From assembly GCA_946405675.1 (NCBI GenBank), contig CAMJIC010000154.1, positions 1 through 5,981 on the forward strand: DNA of 5,981 nt. The letters are read 5' to 3'. Positions 1-5,801 of this stretch are shown piece by piece (position 1 is the first letter of the stretch; each line of letters starts with the position of its first letter). The translations under genes and the position numbers were made by a program. A model generated the notes under the pieces. That model was not told the DNA's origin, ran no database searches, and saw only the letters and a list, made by a program, of their open reading frames with translations. This stretch comes from an uncultured Clostridia bacterium. GTDB taxonomy: Bacteria; Bacillota; Clostridia; Lachnospirales; Lachnospiraceae.

Positions 1-54
1 TACACTTTCATACGCCCTCAGCAGCAAGTGCTTCGGGCTGTCCTGAACAGTTAC
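1..54. mobile_element. Partial second copy of the MITE-like repeat, cut by the window edge
   Basis: Positions 1-41 are identical to 946-986, and 1-60 match 946-1005 at 55 of 60 positions. The stretch is therefore the right half of the element found complete at 866-999, in the same orientation. It carries the same 25-nt hairpin (14-38) and ends in the terminal motif at 40-54, GTCCTGAACAGTTAC. The element end lies 5 bp from the rnfB stop codon (60-62). The other half must lie left of the window. If it made a 7-bp duplication like the complete copy, the duplicated bases would be TTTTCTC (55-61). No T-run follows the hairpin on the minus strand, so I do not call it the operon terminator. Confidence 0.75.
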
Positions 55-59
55 TTTTC

Positions 60-845
60 TCATACAATACAGTGGCGGAGACAATTGTCCCGGCACTTTC
101 CGCAGTCGGTGCACTTTTCATAATCTATCACAGGGAAACCGCCCTCCATGGTGATCGCCTGGGCCGGGCAGTCTCTGACACATTTCCCGCAGCTGATACA
201 CCCAATCCTGCAGCTTTCCGTAACGCTCTTGCCCTTGAGCGGGTTCATGCAGCCGATGTGGGAAGCTCTGTAATAAGGAACTTCAATGATCACACCCTTC
301 GGACATGTAGCGATACACTTACGGCAATCGAGGCATTTCTCCTGATCTACCACTGCCACGCCCCGCTGGATGGAAAGCGCTCCGTACTCACACATCTTCA
401 CGCAGTCACCGCAGCCGATGCAGCCATAGGAACAGGATTTCGGCCCGCCCTGGGGCGCAAGGGAAACGCTCGCGCAGGTTCCGGGGCCTGAATATTCATA
501 ACGGTCAAAGGTCTGGTCACAGTCCCCCGTGCAGCGCACAAAGGCGACATTGCGCACAACCCTGTCGCTCTTGCCGCCGATGATCCACTTGATCTGATTG
601 GCCACCGGCTCCTGGCCGACGACACAGGAGTTCGCGCTCGCCTCTCCCCGCGCAAGGGCTGCGGCCAATGCCGCGCACCCGGAATATCCGCAGGCACCAC
701 AGTTCGCGCCGGGAAGGATCTCAAGGATATCCTTTTCTTTCTGATTGACCTTAACAGCAAATACTTTGCTCGCAAAGCCAAGGAATACGCCTACGAACAG
801 ACCTACGCCTCCGATCATGACGGCGGCGAATATCATATCTGTCAT
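60..845 (-). CDS. rnfB: RnfB, ferredoxin-oxidising Fe-S subunit of the Rnf complex
   Basis: 261 aa. RnfB receives electrons from reduced ferredoxin at the cytoplasmic face and passes them to the membrane core of Rnf (family knowledge). Residues 4-31 form one N-terminal membrane anchor. A 4Fe-4S domain follows with Cys49, 52, 57 and 74 (CX2CX4CX16C, motif PGANCGACGYSGC). Four ferredoxin-type CX2CX2CX3C sites are at Cys142-152, 171-181, 216-226 and 245-255. Extra cysteines at 105, 109, 123, 138, 199, 212 and 259 are visible. The last site lacks the usual proline after its fourth cysteine (DNCLRHC), and the protein ends six residues later. The frame is open upstream to an ATG at 944, but that stretch lies within a repeat element. 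I chose the ATG at 843-845 because AAAGGA sits 8 nt before it and the membrane anchor starts there. It is the last gene of the operon, separated from rnfA by an inserted element. Confidence 0.96.
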   Translation of the reverse strand: MTDMIFAAVMIGGVGLFVGVFLGFASKVFAVKVNQKEKDILEILPGANCGACGYSGCAALAAALARGEASANSCVVGQEPVANQIKWIIGGKSDRVVRNVAFVRCTGDCDQTFDRYEYSGPGTCASVSLAPQGGPKSCSYGCIGCGDCVKMCEYGALSIQRGVAVVDQEKCLDCRKCIATCPKGVIIEVPYYRASHIGCMNPLKGKSVTESCRIGCISCGKCVRDCPAQAITMEGGFPVIDYEKCTDCGKCRDNCLRHCIV

Positions 846-853
846 GTCTGTTT

Positions 854-859
854 TCCTTT
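854..859 (-). promoter_or_regulatory. Ribosome binding site that sets the rnfB start
   Basis: The minus strand reads AAAGGA followed by 8 nt (AAACAGAC) and ATG at 845-843. This supports MTDMIF as the RnfB N terminus over the 33-residue longer frame starting at 944, which has no comparable site. The first inverted-repeat arm of the upstream element ends only 7 nt before this site, so element folding could influence its access. Confidence 0.8.
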
Positions 860-865
860 CTTCCA
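859..865. repeat. Left 7-bp target-site duplication, TCTTCCA
   Basis: TCTTCCA at 859-865 abuts the left end of the element (866). The identical 7-mer at 1000-1006 abuts its right end (999). A perfect duplication at exactly these borders is what many DNA transposons leave. Coincidence is possible because purine-rich sequence is common near ribosome binding sites. Confidence 0.65.
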
Positions 866-898
866 GGTAACTGTTCAGAACCTGTTCTGAACAATTAC

Positions 899-936
899 GC
901 ATCGGGCGATGCTTCGCATCCTGAATCGCCCGATGC
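899..936. repeat. Perfect 12-bp inverted repeat inside the element
   Basis: GCATCGGGCGAT (899-910) and ATCGCCCGATGC (925-936) are exact reverse complements with a 14-nt loop. In the minus-strand transcript this gives a stable G+C-rich hairpin upstream of rnfB. An alternative smaller stem, GATGC with GCATC across a GAA loop (908-920), overlaps it. No U-run follows, so it is not an intrinsic terminator. Confidence 0.85.
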
Positions 937-958
937 CACTTCATTTACACTTTCATAC

Positions 959-983
959 GCCCTCAGCAGCAAGTGCTTCGGGC
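959..983. repeat. 25-nt hairpin shared by both element copies
   Basis: On the minus strand GCCC pairs with GGGC and AGCA with TGCT, leaving a CTTGC loop and a symmetrical GA/GA internal loop that could form tandem sheared G-A pairs. The same 25 nt occur unchanged at 14-38. Its role is unknown, and no U-run follows. Confidence 0.6.
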
Positions 984-999
984 TGTTCGGAACAATTAC

Positions 1000-1006
1000 T
1001 CTTCCA
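1000..1006. repeat. Right 7-bp target-site duplication, TCTTCCA
   Basis: Identical to 859-865 and directly adjacent to the element's right end at 999. It lies 6 bp past the rnfA stop codon. Confidence 0.65.
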
Positions 1007-1012
1007 ATTTCT

Positions 1013-1594
1013 TTACTTCAGGCCCGCGAATCCGAAAAATGCGATGCTCATCAGGGCAGATGTGACCATTACGATCGGAAAGCCTTTGAACGGACGCGGA
1101 ATATCATTGTCCGTCATCTTTTCCCGCAGGAAAGAGAGGATGACAATCGCGACCCAGTAGCCGAGGGCGGTTGCCAGGCCATAAACGGTGCCGACCACAA
1201 TGTTATAGTCTTTCTGTACATTCAGCAAGGCTACGCCAAGCACCGCGCAGTTGGTGGTGATCAGCGGAAGGTAGATTCCCAGTGCCTCATAAAGGCTGTG
1301 CATGTATTTTTTCAGGAACATCTCCACGAACTGAACCAGCGCAGCAACGATCAGGATGAAGACGATCGTCTTAAGATATTCGAGATGGAACGGAACCAGA
1401 ACCAGATGGTACAAAAGACCGCACACAAAGCTGGCCAGTGTCAGGACGAAGGTCAATGCTCCCCCCATTCCGCTGGCGGTCTCCGTCTTCTGGGAGACAC
1501 CAAGGAAGGAGCAGATCCCGAGGAACTGGCTCAGTACGACGTTATTTGCAAGGATCGTTGTTACGACCAGCATCATGATCGCTGAAAATGACAT
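1013..1594 (-). CDS. rnfA: RnfA, integral membrane [2Fe-2S]-coordinating subunit of Rnf
   Basis: 193 aa, the usual family length. RnfA (homologous to NqrE) is a six-helix membrane protein. With RnfE it holds an intramembrane [2Fe-2S] cluster that moves electrons across the bilayer (family knowledge). The two expected half-site cysteines are present: Cys28 in FLGICSFLG and Cys116 in TTNCAVLG. They lie in the inverted-repeat helix pairs typical of this fold. Hydrophobic segments run roughly 5-23, 43-64, 72-92, 103-124, 132-156 and 172-190. The frame is open 31 codons further upstream, inside rnfE, but ATG at 1594-1592 is the start: it follows GGAGGA by 8 nt and gives the standard N terminus. 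It overlaps the rnfE stop by 1 nt (TAATG), suggesting coupled translation. The protein shows nothing unusual. Confidence 0.97.
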   Translation of the reverse strand: MSFSAIMMLVVTTILANNVVLSQFLGICSFLGVSQKTETASGMGGALTFVLTLASFVCGLLYHLVLVPFHLEYLKTIVFILIVAALVQFVEMFLKKYMHSLYEALGIYLPLITTNCAVLGVALLNVQKDYNIVVGTVYGLATALGYWVAIVILSFLREKMTDNDIPRPFKGFPIVMVTSALMSIAFFGFAGLK

Positions 1595-2400
1595 TATCCT
1601 CTTCCTCCATGGCTGTGATTGGCTGCCTCTGTCTCCGGCTTTCCGCTGCACCCGGTCACACGCGGGCAGCTGCGGCAGTCGCCGCATACGAACTTTCCGG
1701 TGGGATCCCAGTCTTTCCTTCTGGCAGCTCCGATATGCAGACGGTTCATGATGGCCACGAACACTGCCAGCACCAGGAACGCGCCTGGAGCCAGCACAAA
1801 GATGCTGATGGGCTCATAGGCCGCAGGCATGACACGCACGCCAGCCAGCGTTCCGTTGCCCAGAAGCTCCCTCACTGCCGCGACCACGATCAGGGCAGCC
1901 GTGAATCCGATCCCCATGCCGAATCCGTCCGCCAGGCTGACCAGGGGGCTGTGCTTTCCTGCATAAGCCTCCGCCCTTCCCATGATAATGCAGTTGACAA
2001 CAATCAGCGGGATATACACGCCAAGGGATTCATACATCGCAGGCGTGAAGCCCTGCATCAGGAAGTCTACGATCGTGACAAACGAAGCAATGACCACGAT
2101 GTAGGACGGCATTCTCATCCGTTCCGGGATAATCTTTCTCAGAAGCGATATGAACAGATTGGACATCATCAGGATTGCCGTCGTAGAAAGCCCCATGCCG
2201 ACAGCATTTGTCACAGAGGTCGTCGTCGCAAGTGTCGGGCACATGCCCAGCGCAAGCATGAACACAGGGTTTTCAAAATAGATCCCGTTCACAATCCGCT
2301 CAGGGGCGGTGTCTTTTTTCAGATGGATGTAGCGGCTCAGGTCAAACCGTCTCATGCCGCGGGCCGGACCGATCGCGCTCCCTGGATTCTTCGCACTCAT
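1594..2400 (-). CDS. rnfE: RnfE, integral membrane [2Fe-2S]-coordinating subunit of Rnf
   Basis: 268 aa. RnfE (homologous to NqrD) is the pseudo-symmetric partner of RnfA in the membrane electron conduit. The family core starts near residue 40 (ENPVFMLALGMCPTLA). The cluster half-site cysteines are Cys54 (GMCPTLA) and Cys137 (VVNCIIMGRAEA), and six hydrophobic segments span about 45-220. Two parts exceed the minimal family protein. One is a hydrophilic N-terminal stretch of about 35 residues. The other is a polar C-terminal tail (about 222-268) with Cys239, 242, 245 and 251 spaced CX2CX2CX5C, followed by a His/Gly-rich end. The start ATG overlaps the rnfG stop by 4 nt (ATGA) and has AGGAGG 7 nt upstream. 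An in-frame ATG at residue 16 has no ribosome site, so the long form is preferred. Confidence 0.96.
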   Translation of the reverse strand: MSAKNPGSAIGPARGMRRFDLSRYIHLKKDTAPERIVNGIYFENPVFMLALGMCPTLATTTSVTNAVGMGLSTTAILMMSNLFISLLRKIIPERMRMPSYIVVIASFVTIVDFLMQGFTPAMYESLGVYIPLIVVNCIIMGRAEAYAGKHSPLVSLADGFGMGIGFTAALIVVAAVRELLGNGTLAGVRVMPAAYEPISIFVLAPGAFLVLAVFVAIMNRLHIGAARRKDWDPTGKFVCGDCRSCPRVTGCSGKPETEAANHSHGGRG

Positions 2401-3224
2401 TTCTGTGCCTCCTTCCCATCTCCGATCAGCTCCCAGGCTGTGATCAGCGCGGCATTGACATCGTCCGTCACAGCCGAAGTAGTGATGGTGCAGCCGCTGA
2501 TGGCATCAATCTCATTCTCCTTCGACGCGCCGCTCTTCGTATACAGGATCAATTCACCCTCTTTCAGCTTCTTTCCGGAAAACTGATTCTTGAATTCATC
2601 CTCTTTGGCACGCATTCCCATACCTGCAGTCTCTGTCAGGGTCAGGAAGGAGATCCCCTCCAGCGTCACGGTTCCGTCCTCATTCGGCGAAATGCCGCAC
2701 ATCAGCTCCACGTCACCGCCGTATCCGTCCGGATCCCGGGCCGTGATGACATATCCTGCCAGCTTTCCGTCCTCTGAATATGCGCCATCGATCTTTGTGA
2801 CAGAGGTTGACGACAGCCCTGTCGACTTAATCTTCTCAATCAGCGCTTCGGAAATGGGCTGTCCCTCATCTCCTCCCGAAGCACCGGCGGAATAAAGCGT
2901 TTCAAAATGATACGAATCCTTCGTCACCTCTTTCTGGGCCTTAGCCTCGGCTTTGGCCTGGGCCTGGGCGATAGGATTCTTCGTCACGCCGTAGGCAGCC
3001 CCCAGAAGGCATCCGGCAACAAGGGTGATCATCACCAGGATCAAGATGTCCTTAATGACACTGTCCTTCTTTTCCTTCTCATCTTTCCTTGCGGAAGACT
3101 GATATTCCTGTCCGGTATAGATCTCATCCGAAGTGCGGTGAATGCCCGACGGATCCGGTTCTTCTCCGAACACCTGGGCCTTGGCATTCCTGTCATCCTG
3201 ATTCAGATTCTTTCTATCGCTCAT
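2397..3224 (-). CDS. rnfG: RnfG, covalent FMN-carrying subunit of Rnf
   Basis: 275 aa. RnfG (homologous to NqrC) has one membrane helix and an extracytoplasmic FMN-binding domain with the flavin bound to a threonine by a phosphoester (family knowledge). A single helix is at about 57-80. The FMN domain follows, with GYGGDVELMCGI (167-178), ETAGMG (198-203) and the flavinylation motif DAISGCTITTS (240-250), predicting Thr246 as the attachment site. The more usual motif has Ala where Cys245 stands. A hydrophilic N-terminal region of about 54 residues precedes the helix and makes the protein longer than most clostridial RnfG. Residues 84-98 are an Ala/Lys/Gln-rich, probably helical stalk. The ATG overlaps the rnfD stop (ATGA), with AGGAGG 4 nt upstream. 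No alternative start before the helix is visible. Confidence 0.96.
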   Translation of the reverse strand: MSDRKNLNQDDRNAKAQVFGEEPDPSGIHRTSDEIYTGQEYQSSARKDEKEKKDSVIKDILILVMITLVAGCLLGAAYGVTKNPIAQAQAKAEAKAQKEVTKDSYHFETLYSAGASGGDEGQPISEALIEKIKSTGLSSTSVTKIDGAYSEDGKLAGYVITARDPDGYGGDVELMCGISPNEDGTVTLEGISFLTLTETAGMGMRAKEDEFKNQFSGKKLKEGELILYTKSGASKENEIDAISGCTITTSAVTDDVNAALITAWELIGDGKEAQK

Positions 3225-4282
3225 GCGTCCTCCTTCTTTCCGGCCGCCTTCAAGCGTCTTGCTTCCTTCCTGTTCTCCTTCACCAGGCGTCTGTTCTCAC
3301 GGCTCTCCCGCGCCATTCCGGCAGCCACCGGCCTGGTATAACGTTCGATCACAGGCACCAGCAGGTTCATGAAAATGATCGAGTAAGATACGCCTTCCGT
3401 GCCGGAGCCGATCATCCTGAACACCCAGGTCAAAAAACCGAGTGCGCATCCGAACACAATCTGCCCCATGGCAGTGATCGGGCTGGTCACATAATCGGTT
3501 GCCATGAACCACGCGCCGAGCATGAGACCGCCTGCGCACAGCTCCTGGAGCGTGAACAGGAACGGCTGGTCATATCCGCGCACAGACGCGGTAAGCAGGG
3601 TCAGGACCGCAAAGGTTCCAAGATAGCTGCCAGGAATGCGGATCCGGATGACCTTCATGGCCAGCAGGAAAATCCCTCCTGCCAGAATGGCAATGGCGCT
3701 GACTTCACCGATGCATCCCAGGGTCGTCCCAAGAAACAAAGCCTTGAGGTCAAATAAAGCGCCTGTCTTAAAATAGGCCAGAGGCGTTGCCCCGGACAAC
3801 GCGTCCGTGGTTGCCGGCACGTTTGTCACAAGCTTCAGCACGCCGCTGCCCGGCGTGAAGGTCGTCATCTTTCCGGCAAATGAGATCAGCAGAAAACACC
3901 TTGCGCCAAGAGCCGGGTTCATAAAGTTCTGGCCAAGGCCGCCATAAAGCTGCTTGATGACAACGATCGCAAAGACAGATCCCAGACACGGGATCCACAG
4001 ATCGATCTGGGGCGGCATATTCATTCCGATCAAAAGTCCCGTAACGGCAGCGGAGCCATCTGAGACCGTGACCGGCTTATGCAGAAGCTTCTCGTAAAGA
4101 AACTCCGATGCCACCGCAGAAAGGACCGATACAACCAGCACCCCAAGCGCATGAGCGCCAAACGCAAGCACCCCCATCAGGCATGCCGGCATCAGCGCGC
4201 AGAGCACAAGGAGCATGATCTTCCTTGTGGTCACCATCCCCCTTGTATGCGGGGAAGCGGAAACCTGTAGTTTCGAATTCAT
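3221..4282 (-). CDS. rnfD: RnfD, membrane subunit with covalent FMN
   Basis: 353 aa. RnfD (homologous to NqrB) is a polytopic membrane protein that carries a covalent FMN and is thought to form part of the ion path (family knowledge). Conserved blocks seen: SPHTRG (10-15), VSDGSAAVTGLLIGMNMPP (73-91), YGGLGQNFMNPALGAR (113-128), the flavinylation motif ALSGATPL (161-168) with Thr166 as the predicted FMN site, and ATDYVTSPIT (261-270). About nine to ten hydrophobic segments lie between 20 and 312. The last 33 residues (321-353) form a strongly basic, charged, probably helical tail with 12 Lys/Arg and 6 acidic residues. The ATG at 4282-4280 has AGGAG 5 nt upstream. It starts 22 nt after rnfC, and its end overlaps rnfG. 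Confidence 0.97.
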   Translation of the reverse strand: MNSKLQVSASPHTRGMVTTRKIMLLVLCALMPACLMGVLAFGAHALGVLVVSVLSAVASEFLYEKLLHKPVTVSDGSAAVTGLLIGMNMPPQIDLWIPCLGSVFAIVVIKQLYGGLGQNFMNPALGARCFLLISFAGKMTTFTPGSGVLKLVTNVPATTDALSGATPLAYFKTGALFDLKALFLGTTLGCIGEVSAIAILAGGIFLLAMKVIRIRIPGSYLGTFAVLTLLTASVRGYDQPFLFTLQELCAGGLMLGAWFMATDYVTSPITAMGQIVFGCALGFLTWVFRMIGSGTEGVSYSIIFMNLLVPVIERYTRPVAAGMARESRENRRLVKENRKEARRLKAAGKKEDA

Positions 4283-4304
4283 AGATTCTCCTTAATTCTT
4301 TTCC

Positions 4305-5741
4305 TTATTTTCTGGCTTTTCTTCTTGCTGCCAGCACCATCTGCCTGCCCTGATTGACCAGTGCTGCCAACGGCCTTCCCGCCGGGCAGCTGAAGGAACA
4401 GGATCCGCAGTTCACGCATTCCAGCCCATAGTTTTCTTCAAACGCCTCCAGATCCAGCTTCTTTGCCATATCTGCCAGATGGCTCGGCACCAGGCGGGCC
4501 GGACAGGCATCCACGCACCGTCCGCAGTTGATGCAGGGTGTCTCCCTGATCCGGGAAACAAGGTCATAGCAAAACGCGGTCAGCGCGCTGGAGGTCTTTG
4601 TCACAATGCCGGAGAAATCACTCTGGGCAAATCCCATCATCGGCCCGCCGGCGATCAGCTTCTCCGGTGTCTGAAGGAACCCTCCGGCTTTCTCAGCGAC
4701 CTCCCCGAAGGTAACCCCGGTTGGCACAAGGAAATTCTCCGGATTGACCACCGCGTCTCCTGAAATCGTCAGGATCCTCCGGTACAACGGCTGTCCCAGA
4801 TACACCGCCTCGAAGATCGCGAAGATCGTACTGACATTCATCACAATGCATCCTGCGTCCGCCGGCAGCATCTTGGAATTGACCTCACGTCCCGTGATCG
4901 CCTTGATCAGGTTCCGCTCAGCCCCCTCCGGGTACTTCGTCCTGCAGGGAGCGACATAGATCGACTCCTCATGGCGCAGCGCATCCGTAAGGATCTGAAC
5001 CGCCTTCGGCTTGTTATCCTCAATGCAGAAGGCTCCCTTTGCGCTCCCGAAGAGCTTCAGCACCGCCTTCAGGCCGGCGATCAGTTCTCCCGGCCGGTCG
5101 CACATCAGACGGTAATCACAGGTGACATACGGTTCACACTCGGAACCGTTCACCAGGATGTAATCGATCTTCTCCGGATCGGAGGGGGACAGCTTGACAT
5201 GGGTCGGGAACCCTGCCCCGCCCATTCCGACGATGCCGGCCTGCCTGATCCTGTCCATCACATCACCTGCAGACAAAGGCCTAAGGCGTTCATCCGGACG
5301 GATCAGCTGAAGGGATTCCTCCGCGCTCCTGGAAACAAGGTTGTATTCCGACCGTTCTTGCTGGCTTGTCTCCCTTAATTTACAGTATGCTTCCATCCCC
5401 GGAAGCGGCGTTGTCTGAGCCTTCTCATAGGCAAAGTCATTCGTCACGATGATCGCGTCAGTCAGCATGCCAGGTGCGTTCCTGCGCTTCTCGATCCCTT
5501 TCACAGTTCCGGAAACCGAAGAAAAGACCGGTGCCGAGACAAACCCTCCTGCTTCCGCGATAATCTGTCCCACCAGCACGCGGTCACCCTTTTTGACGAT
5601 GCTCTTCGCCGGTGCGCCGATATGCTGGGACAGCAAAAAGGCAAGCTCCTCTCCCGCTTCCAGAACCCTGACCGGCTTTTCCGCCGTCAGCTCCTTTCCA
5701 TCATACGGGTGAACTCCCCCTCTGAATGTAAATCTTCTCAC
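4305..5741 (-). CDS. rnfC: RnfC, NAD(H)-binding FMN and Fe-S subunit of Rnf
   Basis: 478 aa. RnfC is the peripheral cytoplasmic subunit where NAD+ is reduced (family knowledge). The N-terminal region (about 1-100) includes a biotinyl/lipoyl-like segment, GTVKGIE, near 78-84. The Nqo1/NuoF-like FMN and NAD domain has GMGGAGFPTHVKL (172-184), NGSECEPY (198-205) and YPEGAERNLI (270-279). A SLBB-like part follows, including AGGPMMG (364-370). Two 4Fe-4S sites follow: Cys403, 406, 409, 413 and Cys442, 445, 448, 452, each CX2CX2CX3CP. It has the short C terminus usual in clostridia, without the long Ala/Lys-rich extension of proteobacterial RnfC. The start is GTG (5741-5739), 7 nt after TGAGGA. A nearby ATG at 5748 is out of frame. 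It is the first gene of the operon. The linker before the glycine-rich motif (about 107-165) looks long. Confidence 0.97.
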   Translation of the reverse strand: MRRFTFRGGVHPYDGKELTAEKPVRVLEAGEELAFLLSQHIGAPAKSIVKKGDRVLVGQIIAEAGGFVSAPVFSSVSGTVKGIEKRRNAPGMLTDAIIVTNDFAYEKAQTTPLPGMEAYCKLRETSQQERSEYNLVSRSAEESLQLIRPDERLRPLSAGDVMDRIRQAGIVGMGGAGFPTHVKLSPSDPEKIDYILVNGSECEPYVTCDYRLMCDRPGELIAGLKAVLKLFGSAKGAFCIEDNKPKAVQILTDALRHEESIYVAPCRTKYPEGAERNLIKAITGREVNSKMLPADAGCIVMNVSTIFAIFEAVYLGQPLYRRILTISGDAVVNPENFLVPTGVTFGEVAEKAGGFLQTPEKLIAGGPMMGFAQSDFSGIVTKTSSALTAFCYDLVSRIRETPCINCGRCVDACPARLVPSHLADMAKKLDLEAFEENYGLECVNCGSCSFSCPAGRPLAALVNQGRQMVLAARRKARK

Positions 5742-5748
5742 TTTTCAT

Positions 5749-5754
5749 TCCTCA
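5749..5754 (-). promoter_or_regulatory. Ribosome binding site that supports the GTG start of rnfC
   Basis: The minus strand reads TGAGGA, 7 nt (ATGAAAA), then GTG at 5741-5739. The spacing is ideal for GTG, while the ATG in between touches the site directly and is in another frame. Confidence 0.8.
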
Positions 5755-5801
5755 ACATCATGAATTGCTGTGTGTCTGTTTCTTTCAATCATATAAGAGA
5801 G

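Larger units (their letters stand above)
866..999. mobile_element. 134-bp MITE-like element inserted between rnfA and rnfB
   Basis: This is a non-coding element. The left end at 867-881 (GTAACTGTTCAGAAC) and the right end at 985-999 (GTTCGGAACAATTAC) are inverted repeats matching at 13 of 15 positions. A second copy of the right-end motif lies inside at 884-898, giving a near-perfect palindrome with the left end. A perfect 12-bp inverted repeat occupies 899-910 and 925-936, and a hairpin lies at 959-983. TCTTCCA flanks both ends. There is no transposase, so movement would need one supplied elsewhere. Removing the element and one 7-mer leaves a 26-nt rnfA-rnfB spacer. A same-orientation copy lies at 1-54. 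I do not recognise a named family. A non-mobile extragenic palindromic (REP/BIME-like) repeat is the main alternative, which the duplication argues against. Confidence 0.72.

Noticed and set aside
14..38. Operon terminator after rnfB
   Set aside because: The hairpin is real, but it is followed by GTATGAAAG rather than a U-run on the minus strand. The true terminator probably lies left of the window.
867..898. CRISPR repeat or LexA-type operator
   Set aside because: The palindromic motif recurs only a few times at irregular spacing with no spacers, and GTTC...GAAC has the opposite polarity to the Gram-positive LexA box (GAAC...GTTC).
846..944. In-frame 33-residue N-terminal extension of RnfB starting at ATG 944
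   Set aside because: It lies in the inserted repeat element, has no good ribosome site, and reads through its hairpins. The start at 845 has AAAGGA at 8 nt and gives the normal membrane anchor.
1595..1687. Upstream 31-codon extension of rnfA
   Set aside because: It overlaps the rnfE end out of frame. The ATG at 1594 has GGAGGA at 8 nt and gives the standard family N terminus.
1588..2586. 332-codon open frame on the plus strand opposite rnfE and rnfG
   Set aside because: Its translation is His/Arg/Gln-rich low-quality sequence with no family features, and it lies fully antisense to two well-supported genes.
5738..5761. Seven-codon leader frame (MMLRNEK) whose stop overlaps the rnfC GTG
   Set aside because: There is no ribosome site before its ATG, and a frame this short is expected by chance. 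The GTGA overlap is suggestive but not enough.
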